In this document: in pieces, positions 38,021-54,400 of the stretch | Layout of the letters: every line of letters starts with the position of its first letter | Position numbering within the stretch: the first letter of the stretch is position 1 | Source: Dirofilaria immitis | Lineage: Eukaryota; Nematoda; Chromadorea; Rhabditida; Onchocercidae | DNA length: 64,000 nucleotides | Reading direction: 5' to 3' | NCBI GenBank assembly: GCA_024305405.1 | Contig: JAKNDB010000092.1 | Span: forward strand, 3,131,501-3,195,500 | Position numbers and translations under genes: made by a program | The notes under the pieces: model-generated | The model's database searches: none | The model's input: the letters and a program-made list of their open reading frames with translations, nothing else | What the model was told of the DNA's origin: nothing

Positions 38021-40027
38021 TTATGCATATGTAGTTACTATGGATTCATTTGGTGGCTGATCGGTTTGCCTCGACTGTTGGTAACTATTATTAGCAATGT
38101 AAATGTCATGAAGTTGGCTGAGATTCAAATCCAGTGGATCCAAATAGTCGGATTTAGATTCGTCTGATGGAGGATCTCGATCTACAAAATGCCAATTTCG
38201 CTGTTTCGATCGACCGGAAAGTGCATGGCGTGGCGTTGTGTCTATAACTGTTTGTTCTGACGAAATCTCTGATTTTTAAAATTTCAGTTTTGCCAAGTTC
38301 TCAGTATTTCTTCATACTCAAAGCTTTGTCAAGTTTCCAGTATTTCTTCATACTCAAAGCTTTGTCAAGTTTTCAGTATTTCTTCATACTCAAAGCAAAC
38401 TATGAGTTTGAAGAGCGTACCGTTGAAATGCTACACTCGGTATATTTGTTACGGTTCTATCGCTGTAAAATGCAATTTTATAAGTTCGGAAATTCCCAAT
38501 ACACTAATTTCTCTCTGAAATCGTGAATAGTATCAAAGAACAGTAATTAAGATCAAAATATTTTCGAAATAAATCTGCACTTACTAGACATCCAATTAGA
38601 TTTCTTGTATAATGATCGATTCCGCTCTGATTCCATGATACCGACCTTGCGTAGTGGATATTCAGGCACTGCGATTACTGAGGGACTTGAAATTCGAGCA
38701 AATACTTTGCTGCTTTCATCTGAAATATTGCATGGAAGGGTTTTCTGATCTTTTTTTTAAAATCAAATTACTGTTCCTTCTCTTTACATGGCATTTTAAA
38801 TATGTAACGCCTCATGTAACCCTAAGTCGTTATTCAGAAATTACGATTATGGCCGAATGTTGACTAGACGTTTTGATGAATAAAAATTCAAGCTTGAAAG
38901 AATCGTTTCTAAAATCTAAGGTTGCAGCTTGAAGTTTTCAAAATTAATTTAGAATTAAGATTTCAATAAATTGCAGATCAAATGTGAAATTGTTAAATAA
39001 ATAACTAATTCAAAATGGAATTTTATAATTTGAATGAATTCCTACAATAATGCTTACATTGTATAACTAATTATTTCATGTTGAAGGAAGCTTTACTACT
39101 GATATATAGAATTACTAATAAAGAATGTAACATTGATTCAAAAGGATTATTTAACGAATGATTAAATTCAACACCAAATGTTGACAACTGCAATGCATTT
39201 GGCATCGAAACTTCATTGTTGAATAATTTTCCATTAGGATATTTAATAAAGTACTGATGTTTGTATGATGCAATGTTTTATCCGCAACTTTGCAATTTAC
39301 TGCAGATTGATGAAAGTCCTAGCATGATGCGTGCCAGGAGATTTTTATTGTGCCGAAAAAATCTGACAGAAGATTTTTTGCGCAAAGCTCAAAATACAAC
39401 TAATTTTCAAAAGACGGTTTAATTTCATGGTCAAGTAAATATGGATGAAATCAATCTCCGCAAGTAATATTCTTTCCGTTATCATTTTTTTACAAGCTGA
39501 TGATTTCCATAAGTCTAACATACCTTAGAATAGCATACTATAAATATTATCCGTAATTCTTTGTCTTATTAGTACAGAAACATAATACCATAATTCAAAA
39601 TAATTAATTTCACATAAGTTGAACTTCATCGTCTAAGATCCTCTATTATTTTGCGACATTCAACCGAACAATCAATGCATCATAATCTATAAGTTTCTAT
39701 CAAATATTTGCTAAAGCGTGCAGATTATTGCAAACTTGGAAGAGTAGAAAAATTTTAAATGCTACAAAGCGAAGTTGCTATCTCTTACGTCCTCGTTTAT
39801 CAGTAACTTCGCACAATACAAAGCCATTAAACTAGTTTACTTTATTTTCAGAAAAATTACACACCGAATGCATTAATTGGTTTAGCAGTTTCTGGTCGAA
39901 CGATAACGGAACGTTTGGAATTAGATAATCGATTTTTGAATATCTTGAAAATTAGAATACAGCATAAAATCAAAATTGATAAAACCAGAATTGCAGCAAC
40001 AAATGCAGCGATGATCCACATATAAAT
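38021..40027 (-). CDS. Single-pass membrane protein, transmembrane segment and cytoplasmic tail (partial)
   Basis: Three exons in agreeing phases: 39865-40027, 38585-38719 and 38021-38268 (stop TAA 38021-38023). The first encodes a hydrophobic helix (MWIIAAFVAAILVLSILIL, CCILIF) followed by a basic stop-transfer (KIFKNRLSNSKRSVIVRPE). The next two encode a polar tail of about 130 residues, with SESERNRSLYK-like, DRDPPSDESKSDYLDPLDLN and a C-terminus ending TTYA. This is the layout of a type I adhesion or guidance receptor, but I do not recognise the family and no ectodomain exon was found between 40028 and 44492. An ORF starting at 40115 with a hydrophobic leader runs into this exon in another frame; it could be a signal peptide or chance. 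Confidence 0.55.
38296..38396. repeat. 36-bp minisatellite, 2.8 copies
   Basis: Units at 38296-38331, 38332-38367 and 38368-38396 (partial), nearly identical. They lie in an intron of the membrane-protein gene. The apparent plus-strand peptide with SSFQYFFILKAL repeats is simply this repeat translated. A 21-base core also occurs alone at 37101-37121 in NOP16 intron 4. Confidence 0.93.
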
Positions 40028-43000
40028 CTGCATTCAGTTGTGATGAATGAAACAAGCAAATAATAGCAAATAAATAAGTAGAGCAAAGATTAAATAGTGA
40101 AATCCAAATTTTCATCTCGAAAATAAATCATTCCTTATCATGGAAGGATAAATCATTTCTCCTTTTAGTTAGCATATCTTTCTTTTTTCTTGAAATAATG
40201 AAGGATTTCTATGAGCTAAATGAAAAATATAACAAATATTATCAATTCAATCTACAAATAAACCGATATAACAAGAACTCAATAGAGAAACGCTTTCATC
40301 AAGAAAAAAAACATTTAAGTTGTGATCATCGGAAGCAAGGAGTAGCTATTATTAGCTGATTCTGTTCTAATTTCCTTCAGAAATACTGCTGAAAATGAAG
40401 AAATACTGATTGAAACAAATCCGATACTATTCTTAAGGCTTCTTTTTGATAACTTAGGCTTATGAGAATGTCATTTAAATGGCTAATACATGTATGATCA
40501 ATGTTCAACCGAAATATTTCGAAGCAGTGATGTAAAGACAAATTATCACTTTAATATGATACAAATATTTGAGACAAAAGTACAATTTAAATATTTTAAA
40601 AATGCAAACGTTTATCCCAGCCAAGCTATAAGCTATAAACCAAGCTATAAATCTTGATGATCTGAATTTAGAGAATAAATTTTATTTTTGAAAAATTTAG
40701 CAAATATCGTTTAACAAATGTAAGGGATTTAAACTGATGATATTAATCATGTCGAGACTTCAATGAATTCGTAATATCTTAAACGTATTTTGAAAATAAC
40801 ATTATAATATATTAAAGCACGCAAAGAATCGCGCAAAAATTTGTTCGAGACGATTTTAATTCAAAACATGCAGAATGTGTGCATGCATGTCTATAAAAAT
40901 ATATACTTTGCATTCGCTTTGCAAATATAAACTTTGATATATTGTATATGTTACTGCTTTCCATTTAATACTCCATATGAAGTGTGATGCATTATATCAA
41001 TTGGAATGCATTATGTGATACATGCATTTGCAATAGCGAAATAAGTTAGAGAGGGTTTAAATAAACTCTGAACACCTATAGACTTGAATCTTTCCGCAAA
41101 ATTAAATTTCTTCTATGAAGCATTTTAGGTTAAAAAGTATTATAAAACATTTTTTATTCTCATCCAGAAGAAAAGTGATCTTTGAATTGATGTTCTTCTA
41201 ACACGAATTTATGCAATTAAGAATAGAATAATTTATTTACAGACAAGTCTGAGTAAACAGTAAATATTAAGCTAAGATAGAATAAAATGTGTTTTTTAAC
41301 CGCTTAACAAAGATCTTACGTTCTAATCAAAAATAGATGAAAGAATTTTGAGAATTGATTGATAATATTTAAATTTCATTTCGAGCATTTAAGATCGAGA
41401 ATTAGAATTTGAAGAATAAATAACAGAAAAAAAGTGGCTGCCACAACCCATATTTCAATCCTGCTGTTTTCTTGAAATCATCCATTCAAAAGTAATGTCT
41501 TCGTATCCTGCACATCCCTAAGTATTCCAATCTTTAACAAATTAATTGCAATATCAAATGTCTGCATCATGCATGCATGCGGATAAGACTGCTTGCAAAC
41601 ACATATATACATATATTTGTGGACATAAGAGGGCATGCGATATAAATTCATACGCAAATAGCGGTGATATTTGATAACGGATCAGGGTAGAGAAAAACGG
41701 TGTGACAAATGAATGCATTTTTAAGATATTAAATATTTCAAATCTGGCAGCAGTAAATACCATTAATTTGAATTCAAAAAATGAATATTTTCATCAAACG
41801 ATTTCCTGAATTATCAGTAATACATCAACTACTTACTAAATTCTTTTCTCTCTCTCTTTTGTTAATTTTCAGATATCAAGAAGCTTTATGGGAAAGATGC
41901 TCGTTTACACCAAGCCATGAAAAAGCCCTGATCGACTGTGTTAGTGATATTAGATGAATTTAATCCCAGTTTATTAATAAACTTAGATCTTCTATCCGCT
42001 TAACAAACTATTTCAATCCAAGAGCTTCTTCACTATCTCAATTTTATAGAAAACATACTTTCAAGTAAACAAGACAAGAAAAATAGACGTTGATGATTCA
42101 TCGAAAATTCTCTTCGCTTAGCATACGAAAAATCTTGCATGTCACCGAGAGTTTAAACACAGAAAGATCGAAACATCGACAGCTGGGAGAAAATGACAGT
42201 TGACAGTTCAATGTAAGTGATAAAAACAAATTGCAGACACGACTACATTTATATATACATATATATATATAACTAAGCTAAAGTGGGAATTGATACAGGA
42301 AAGGGAGAGAAGGAAATGAAAATATACAAATGTATGTTGTGATAGATATTTGAAATCAGAAGAAAACGGGCAGATGGAAACAAAAAAAAAAAAATGATGG
42401 GAAAGAAAGGGGTAACGATACCCGAAAATGCAAATTGCCCGGATGCTCCGACATCGTTTTCACTCACTCATTCAATACAAGTGATTCATTCATTTCCTTT
42501 TCCCGTTAGTTTCAAATTATCTATAAGATATGAAGTGACCTGTAAAAGGCGCAACAAAAACTAATATCATTTTAAAGCCTAATATAATACGCTGTGAAAT
42601 AGTTTGAAACTCTTTATCAACAATAAAATTAGCTCTGATTCAATCAAAAATAATAATTCTGTAAATGAGATAAGCAGGAATTCTGATATATCATCAATTG
42701 ATGACAGTATTGTGTTGAATATTTCTGAAAGATATTCGAAGTTTCACAAATTCAAGCAAATATTGTTTCACTGACAAATCTAAATTCATCATAATGTTTC
42801 GAAGTCAGATTTGGCTTTTTCGATTCACGCATTTTTATCTGCAAGTCTTTGGCTTTACTATGTCGCTAGAATATTTTGTATTTCACAATACGCACAAAAA
42901 TACATTTCAAAAAGTTGTCATACTTGGAATATGGTGTAATGTCACGATACTCCTGACATATATCACGGAAATGTACCACTGAATTGAAATTCAACTCTGT

Positions 43001-44492
43001 CAAGTATATTTCATATGTCTTATAATATATCACTTCAACAGTTAAAAACTTCTTCCCATTTCAAAACCAATGAATTGTGAACAAAATTTAGCTGATATAT
43101 TTTTAGATTTTGAATAAATAAAGATTTCACACAGTATATTTACATTTGATCAACAAAAAATGTTTAATGGCGAATTGTTTTCATTTTGAAATATTTTGTT
43201 ATTATTTACGATATGTCATTTTCAGCAGAATATATTATAAAATAAATGGTTTTATGTATTAGTAGGAAAGCTAGCAAAAAGCGTATGATAAATGGTAAAT
43301 GAAGTGGAAATAGAAAATAGAATTTAAAAAGAATCGCTTTCAGAAAATAGCGTTATAGAGTCAATTCCATTAAAGAACAGGTCTTAAAAATGGATACTTC
43401 TTGAATTTAAAAGCGAAAAGAAAAGATGAAAAAATTTGAAATTTACAGCCCAGAAAATCATCGACGAACCATTTGTTCATTTGACGAAGCATGGTATCAG
43501 AATGAACAAATGATGAACGTGTTCATCTGACCATCTATTTCTGTATATTCTCGTCCTCCTTCTTCTTCTCCCTCTTATTTTAAGTATTTCCTTTCAAGTT
43601 ATGTACATTCTCAGTTCCACAGCAATTTCTCTTTGATAAGTGAATTTTGCACAGATTCAGTCTCAAGTTGTTCATCAAATGAGATTACCGTTCTTTCACT
43701 TTTTCACGTTTATCTCTTAAGTATGAAGACATAAACTTTTCAGTAACAAAGATATGAGATGATATTTTTATTGATCGGTCCAATACATGTGCATAACAGT
43801 TAAAACGTACACATTTATTGAGCGTATCACTTTAATAGCACATTTTTACATATTTTATTGATATATGTTTTATTGTGTATCTTGCACTATTTACGTAATT
43901 GCGATACATAATAGTATCATTGTCTATTATCTCCTTTCTATTTCCTAGGCCTTGTGAAATGTATCTGAATGAAATCCGAAAAGTGAAGTCTTCCGTTTAT
44001 TCTAGCCATTTATTCAAATTGGCAAGTTTTGTTTCTACTTTCTTTATTCTTGAATCATACATAACTTTATGGAGAAACTGTCTTAATTTATCAGTTATAG
44101 GTTCAGTAGGATAGAACATTAGATTTATTAATTTTACTCCTTGATTTATTAGATTTTTTTGTTTCACATTCCTTCGAATCCTCAGTATTTTTACTCTTTT
44201 AAATTCTCGGTTCTATGAGTTTTTTTCAAAAATTTGTTTCTTTTTATTTCATTGATTATTTAAAGTGTGTCAGTTTCGTACTTCATCTATAGTATTTACG
44301 TGTATCTCCAGTTGCGCCGTTATTATCAAGAATCAGACATATTCATGTAAAGTATTTCTATACTTCACAGATGCTTGCTTGGTGTTCAAATAACAAACTT
44401 GGTGAAAACTAAAACAGTGCTATGCACTTCTGAAAGATGTGGAGATGAAAAGTTATCCATAGATACCCTTCAATTCATGTAAAATTCATCAA
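40028..44492. other. AT-rich region without a recognised gene
   Basis: It lies upstream of the membrane-protein exons and downstream of the first acyl-CoA dehydrogenase. Contents noted: an AT tract near 42249-42272, and a possible plus-strand terminal exon at 41873-41957. Ectodomain exons of the membrane protein may be hidden here but could not be identified. Confidence 0.4.
41873..41957 (+). CDS. Possible terminal exon of an unknown gene
   Basis: A strong acceptor (TTAATTTTCAG) is followed by an open frame of 28 codons with phase 2 entry (YQEALWERCSFTPSHEKALI..), ending at TGA 41955-41957. The peptide looks protein-like, but no upstream exon was found, so this stays tentative. Confidence 0.2.
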
Positions 44493-46860
<2,368 letters not shown>

Positions 46861-47562
46861 CTAAAATATATATATATATATATACAATTAATCTTTCTAT
46901 ACAATTATTACTTACAATTAAATTCTCTTATTGAGATTAGAGAGATCATCAAATAGATAGAATACTGTTAGAGATCTCAAATAAATGGTCAGTTAATTCA
47001 GTGCTAATGAATAATTATAAATAAAGATCGAACCAAATGAAATGAATCGACTTTGAAATTGAATGCTGCAACATTGCAGCTTTCTTAGCATGCATTTTGA
47101 AAATATCATAAATCACTGAAATGCCTTTCAAGATTTTTATGATAATCTGAATATTGCAGAAGAACCGGAAAGTATAAAGTTTGCTTATTTCCAAGAAAAG
47201 TAATTTGATTAAAATTTTGTTTCTTTATTAAAGATTACGAAGACGAAGAAAATTTTTTAAAATCAAAAATCAAAGATTAGTAAATTTGGAGCATACTTGA
47301 ATGATATGAAATACTTGAAAATATGAAAAAATGATATTGATAATGGAAAATTAAAAAGATACATTTGACAGCTCAAATTAACCATGAAAATGAGGGAAAT
47401 TGATTGTTTGAAATATTTTATCAAATCGTTTGTTCATCTATTGTTCAGATATTTTTATATCATATACTTTGTTTCAGCATGAATTGCATCATATATAACA
47501 TTATTCAATAATATATATGTTACTATATGAAATTATATAACTGGTAAAAGTATTTCTTTTCG

Positions 47563-50378
47563 TCATGAAAACATGCTTGCAGTTCCAGTCTCGCGAATTC
47601 GTGTAGTTAACTTCCGAGAGATAATAATTCTTTGGATTTGGCTAGTGCCTTCATAAATTTGCAATATTTTTGCGTCACGCATTAATTTCTCCACTGGATA
47701 TTCCGTACTAAATCCATTTCCTAAAACAATTAAAGATAGAAAGAACTTTAGTCATGTCTTCTTTCATGCCTTCTTCTGGCCATAAAATTAAACATGTATG
47801 ACAGAATGAAAACCTGTCAAGAATCTTGTATTTTAACTGTCCATAATAATAATAATTGTGTAAATATACTGCAAAATTTAAAATAGAAATTAGAAATGGT
47901 TTTTACCACCAAAAATCTGAACAGCGTTGGATGCAGCAATGTTGGCAGTATCAGCAGCGAAACATTTAGCAATAGATGAATAATATGAAGCAGATGAGTT
48001 TTCTGATAAAGCTACTTCCCATGCACTTCGATAAGTCATTAGTCGTGAAAGTTCCAAATTTATAGCCATATCAGCCAACATGAATGATATGCCCTGATAT
48101 TTTTGAACTTAATAAGCTCACATGCAATAAATGACTAAAACAGAAAAACATTATTGAAATTAGCAATACTGAATAAATTCAGAAATGATACCACAACGAT
48201 CATGGTGATGCAAAGTTAAAAAGTTAATTAATTTCTGATTTTCTGCAAAGCAATCTGTCGATGTGAAATATTTGGAAGTATTAGTAACAAGTTCTAATTT
48301 ATTGTCCTCATAATTATACCTGGTTATTAACGATTTGAGTACCAAATGTTTTTCTTTCTAATGCATATTTGCTAGCTTCATCCAGACAACGAGCTGCTAA
48401 TCCGGTCGCCATCGCTGCTACCAGTGGTCTAAAATATCCTTCCGTAAACTGTTCTTTCACTTCATCATTCAATCCTATGGATTTAATGATAAAATTTTCT
48501 TCAATTTTCTTCAAACTTTAATGAATGATTGGCTTGATTGTATATATACGGCTGGATTGACTTTGCCATTAATAAATTTTTACTGAAGAAAATTTTCAAG
48601 CTATCGACGATTTCATCTTTGATTATCAATAACTGCATACCTAGAACTATCGAAAGTCTTCATAGCGATTTTAAAGCCGTCACCAAGACCACCAATCATC
48701 TGTGATTTTGGTACTTGAACATCTTCAAACGTTATTGCACGTGTATCTGATGCACGTTGTCCCATGTTTACTTCCTTAAAATGCTCCAAATTTTACATTG
48801 ATCCTTTCATTTTATCACTATTCTTCTTATTATTACTATCATTCGAGTAAACGATATTTATTCCATTCATATGCCGTGAAAGAAAAAATATTGCACGCAA
48901 AAATATCGAATAATACGGATAAATTTTGACGCTGCATCTATAACATTGTCAAATATACAACATTATAAGACAGATTATTATGACTGTAACTTATCAAGAT
49001 TTGTAAGCAAAATTAATTAATTAAATTGAAATCACCAAATTATAAAAGCTTAATCACAACCGACTTTTTTCCTATTTTAATGCCCGGGGCATCAGCATCA
49101 ACTACGAATGCCGTGAAGGCTTTGCTAACAGGTGTTTTTGGATCATTATCATTTCGTGTAAGTACGAAAACCAATCCGCAACTCCGCCATTGGTAATCCA
49201 CATCTTTGATCCATTAATGACGTATTCATTGCCTTTTTTAGAATAAGTCCGTGTAGCCGAAACATCTGAACCGGCGCATGACTCTGTGATTGCATACGAC
49301 TGCAATATCATGTATCAAGAGTTTCAAATAGAAAAAAGTAAAAACCTGATGAAGTCGAAGTAAATGCAGTCGCTGTTATAACAGAAAACATTGATACAAA
49401 GCCGATAGCTATATCTGTTGGAAGTTCGGAACAGCAGAATTAAATCCAACCTTAGAATCATATAGAAATCATTCGGTTCAGATCGGTAGGATTACTCTAA
49501 GGAATAAACAAACCAAAAGTTAACAAACCAGCAAAAGGAAATTACAGATGCTGTATTAATTGATAAAAAAATATGATAAAATTTGAATAGTTGAATTAAA
49601 AACAAAGAGAAAAAGCTCACAGCCATTAGAGGCTCTTCAATCATTCGTCCTAGATACTTTTTTAATTTCATCGCTTGCTGCTAAAATCAGTGGTGTTTCA
49701 GCGAGGAGATTTGCTAACATCGCCGTGCATATTCCTGTGCAACCATATCCAAATCTTTCGTGAATTAGAACACTTGAGACTGCATCCAGTTCCAATCCAC
49801 CTGCAATGTTTGAAAATGATTTAGGTTTTAAATCCCAACTATATTATGATTGCTAAAGATATCAAATTGTCCCAGATAAGTCCGATTAATTAAATTAGTT
49901 TCTTGGACAAATCGGCAGAATAATTTCGGTAAGTTTAAGATGGCTAATGAATAAATAACATAGTTATCGACAGAATTATTTGTTTAATTTAATAAACAAA
50001 TGAAAAACTAAGGAAACTACCATAGCGGATGGGGATCGTTGTGTTCATGAATCCATTAGCATGAGCTTTTTAAGCACATCCCATGGAAATTGATTATTCT
50101 TATCGTATTTAGCTTCTACTGGTATTACTTCATCAGTTACAAATTTACGTGCAGCTTCACATAGTTGTTGCTGCCTATCCGTAAAATCTGAAAAATTGAA
50201 ACTTATTAGTAAATATAAAAATTCTTGAAATTATGCGATAATTATTGACCAATATCGTCTGAAAAAATAATTCCATTTTAAATTATAACTGACCAAAAGT
50301 GAAGTTTACGGTAATGGAATGATGAGGGCGAAATAAATTCAATAGCAAACTGCAGGTTGATGTATTGCGTGCAATCAT
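47563..50378 (-). CDS. Medium-chain acyl-CoA dehydrogenase, copy 2 (ACADM-like)
   Basis: Eight exons: 50294-50378, 50021-50187, 49621-49800, 49065-49299, 48641-48774, 48320-48428, 47907-48093, 47563-47720 (stop TGA 47563-47565). The start [20 protein letters not shown] has the look of a mitochondrial targeting peptide. Landmarks: [94 protein letters not shown], and [14 protein letters not shown] with the catalytic Glu. The family is FAD-dependent and handles medium-chain acyl-CoA. Copy 2 and copy 1 have the same orientation, 0.7 kb apart, and several shared splice sites, so they are a tandem duplicate, diverged in sequence. One-base errors lie in runs at 50067-50071, 49658-49663 and 49167-49170. 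Confidence 0.92.
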
Positions 50379-51494
50379 TTTTAAATCTATAACGAAATTA
50401 TTTCAAATCAATTTGCATCTTGACAATATTTAAGATCCTTTTCCTACAAATATATGATTAGCTTTTACTATACAAAATTCTTCTTCTGTTAAAAACCTAG
50501 CACTTGATCAAGCGTTACTGGTTGACAAATAAATCTTTGTACTCAAAAAAAAGAAAAAGAATGAGGAAATATTTGTTTACATGTTTTTACAAATGGAGAA
50601 TATCTTACTGAAACAAACGCTAATTTCTGTCAATTCAGCGTAATCATGTATCGTAAATAAGCACCAATCAACGAAATAATTTAAGACAAAAATCAATGGA
50701 TTTTATTCAATGATTAATTTATTTCATTAATACAAATCGTAAATATTACTGCGATAAAAACTTAAGCAATTTCAGTCAAAGAATTAAAAAATGATAGAAT
50801 GAAGAGTAAAGAAAATAAATTCTATAACATGGCCTCACGATATCTCATATAACATTACACTGATAATATTGCGAATACAGTTACAAAGAGAAGATGATAA
50901 ACTGTGGACTTTATACTTTATCCCTATTAATAGTTGTTGTGAAAACTCAGAACATGGTCCGTGCTGATGCTGCTCTGATTTCAGATCAATTTTAGAACGA
51001 AAAATTCCATCTTACATCACATCATTATACAAAATCGACGAGAAAATTAACCAAAGAAAAATGAAAAGAATCAGAGAGAAGAAATTTAAAATTTTTGAAG
51101 AAAAGATGAAAAATTGAGAATTAAATTTAAGCTAATATTGATCACGCTGATCTAAAAGTGGATTTCAACTAATTCGAATATTTTTTATTGAAAGGTTCTT
51201 TTATTAAACATACAACTAATAATAATATAGTAACCGAATTTCCAAATATCCTGATACACATAGTGTACAAAAATTTAGCATCAGGATATTGCAAATTTTC
51301 ATTGAAATAATCTTAAATGAGAACATAACATCTTATAGACATAATATTATAGGATATTATTAACACAACTATTTTAAAATAAAATATTCTTCAAGGTCTT
51401 GAGACGAAAGCATGATTGCTATATTCATGTATTTAATCGAAGGCTGCTTACAATAAATTTTTCTTAAACAGATCATTTCAATTGTATCAATTAG
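50379..51494. other. Divergent intergenic region ACADM copy 2 / SEC12
   Basis: About 1.1 kb between two starts on opposite strands; it should contain both promoters. It is strongly AT-rich. No element could be assigned. Confidence 0.5.
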
Positions 51495-54400
51495 ATGGGC
51501 AGTTCGTCATCGAGGGATAGTCCTCCTATTATCGCCCGGTGCTCCTCACCAACCTATTGTGTGCGAGTCGTCGGTAGTAGACATATTCTGCTTGGTGGTG
51601 GTGGAGGAGCATCGAAAACTGGAGTACCGAACAACATCCAGGTTTGTTCTTTCCAGCTTCTTTTATTCATCCATGTTCTCTCCCGGAGTCTAATTAAAAT
51701 ATTACCATGATATCTGTAATTTATGAGGCTTCTTCATAGACATGTCAATTGATGACATTAATTTAATATCGAACTCCGACATTATTTCTCATCAATGTTA
51801 TTGTCATTTATCATATTATCTTCATCACTGGTATTGTCGTTGCCGCTCTTATACAATTTTTTAATTTCATTATTAACATTTAAAAACAAATACAAATGTA
51901 AATCTAAAGAGTAGAAATCTTCGCATTAGAATCATATCGTGAAGTTATCGGAAGAAGGAGGATTGAGATTGACTGAAACATTGTTTAAAAGTAGCTTATT
52001 TTTTAGAATATTATTTGCTGAAAATGGATTTACGCAAAATCGAATTCACTAAGCACATAAGAAATTAAGTATTTTGTGGAAGGACATAATTTATTGAGAA
52101 TGTTTTCTTATTTATGGAGTGAAATTTCGTTTTAAATTATTTGTTAATGGATAAATGATTGTAAAAAGATTTAAAAATGATGTGCAAGAGCAGTATTTCT
52201 TATAGACCCTGCTGCTTTCGTTCGATTCAAAGTCATTGGCAGTTGCAGCGGAGGATTTATTAAAGGCGAGTGAACAATTACCGTTAGTAATGGAGGTTAC
52301 CAATGAATTGAAAACTGATCCTTATGCAACGATGAATATGGACTGTGTGTTAGTAGGAGCTTCAGAACAGGGTAAATATCTTTTGGCTGCTGGGCATGAT
52401 GAGGTCAGTGACTAGTTATAATTTAGAAGACTTTCATAAAAAAATGAAATTTGAGTACTTTTCCTTTTTGTTTCTGCCTTTTTGTTTCAGTGAGTTTGCT
52501 TCATAAATATATAAATGAGAAGCAAAAAAATGCTTGAAAGTTGCAGAATAATCTTTTGCTTCTGAGAAGAACAACGTAGAAGTTTATTAACATCTGATAG
52601 CAATGCTTTTCTACACTTGTCAGTTCACAGTTCATTTTTGCCGTTTATATGCTATCAGTTAATTATTTGTTTTTGAATATTTTATTTTTCTTCGACATCA
52701 ACATCGACTACTAATGCTCTTAGCAGCATATGAATAATTTGAAATTTCAGTCATTATTCTTTTTTTTTTCAAATAACGTTCTAACTGAGTGCCTTTTAAT
52801 AAATTGTCTAAAGTTTTGTCTGATTTCAGTATTGTGATTTGTACGAATCTGAAGGGTTTTCATTATCCAAGACAACGGAGAATGAACAACCCTGACTGGC
52901 ATTAAGTTTTGAGAAACTCTCCCGGATAACTTCAGATGAAAAATCGAGTAACGCTTATCAGGTGAAGGTTTTTACAACTAAGAATAAGACAATCATAAAA
53001 AGATTTCCTTGTTTCAGAGAAAAGGAAAATTAGTCAAATATATTGTGAAACAAATTAGAATGACAACTTAAGTTAGACTTTTGAAAAATCAAATGAATTT
53101 TTTTGCAGAAGACTGTTCGATTCGGTCGGAATGTTGAAGGACAATCTCAGAGATTATACACAGGTGGTGCTGATGGGTTTATACGTATTTGGGATGTAGA
53201 AATGATAAGACAAGTAAGTGTTCTTTTGGTGCTTTATTTTAGAGTTTTTTCTCATCTGAATTTCCTTTGAATGTCTACAGTTCTTTAATTCGCATCTGTT
53301 GAAAGTATGAATGATTTAGTCGGTTATTTAAATGATAAATTATATAAAACAGTTTTTGCACAGGGTTCTACCTCGAAGCATACTCCGTTGATAAAAATTA
53401 AAGCTCATCAAGGCGATGTAAATGATTTGGATATTTCGCCGAATGGAAAGTTATGTATCAGTGTAGGGCACGATGCTGCTGTGCATATTTGGAATACATT
53501 AAATGGGGAAAAATCTGCAGTTTACCTATGCCGAAAGAAATTGGTAATGAGTTTAGGGTAAGTGAATAGTAAAATTTTGTTGAAAATTTGTAGAGATTCG
53601 AAAGAAAATAAGAATACAAATTGAAAAAAAAATGTGAAGCAGTTTGTGTACCTCTCGAAAACAATTGTAGAAATTTGAAGATATGTCATGTTAAAAAAAA
53701 AGAACTAATGAAGGCATTTTAAAGTTTTCTCTGATAAATTAAAGATTTCGGATATATATTTAAGATTTACATTAAGATGTATGCAATTGAGCGAATCAGA
53801 TGAACAGTTCGACCATACTGTATAAATTAAATTTCTGAAAATTGGCCCGTTTTACTTCACAGATCCGATCAGTACGGTTTACGGTTCTTGGTTCCAAAAA
53901 CACAATATTTTTGGCTACTTACAATCAAATTCGACTTACAAAAAAGCTGTATCACATGTTGCATTGTGGGCATTCAATCATGATCGAAATGTTTGTCGAC
54001 CAATAATCGTCCGAGAAGCATGTAAAGAGGTCTTTAATCTTTTATTTAGTATTATCTAATTCCTATTTTATATCAGTTCTTCAAAATATCTATTTTTCAC
54101 CTTAGCAAATTCATACATTTCCTTCTGGAAATATTCAGTGAAGTTCGAATACTTCTTGAAATTTCAGTTGCTAGTATATTGCAGTTAATCTCGAACATGT
54201 AACTGAAAATTTTTAGATTAAATTATAATCGATGATTAATGTTATTTAAAAAGATTGTGTCACACTGAAATTGTTACAGACTATATCAGCTCTAGCTGTT
54301 AGCGATTGTGGTAATTTCTTTGCTCTTGGAACGATGGATGGAGGTGTAGGCATATATGATACACATGAATTGAGATCATTATATTTTGTTCAAAAACACA

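Noticed and set aside
38290..38526. Plus-strand frame with FQYFFILKALSS repeats
   Set aside because: It is the 36-bp minisatellite translated, on the strand opposite the supported gene.
40030..40115. Hydrophobic leader (MKIWISLFNLCSTYLFAII) as signal peptide of the membrane protein
   Set aside because: It enters the transmembrane exon in another frame and would leave no extracellular part.
47034..47095. First exon and presequence of ACADM copy 1 (MHAKKAAMLQHSISKSIHF)
   Set aside because: The donor leaves phase 2 while the next exon (46860) needs phase 1; kept only as an unproven idea.
52893..52895. Selenocysteine at the SEC12 TGA
   Set aside because: No known selenoprotein homologue, no redox motif, and no SECIS-like hairpin recognised.
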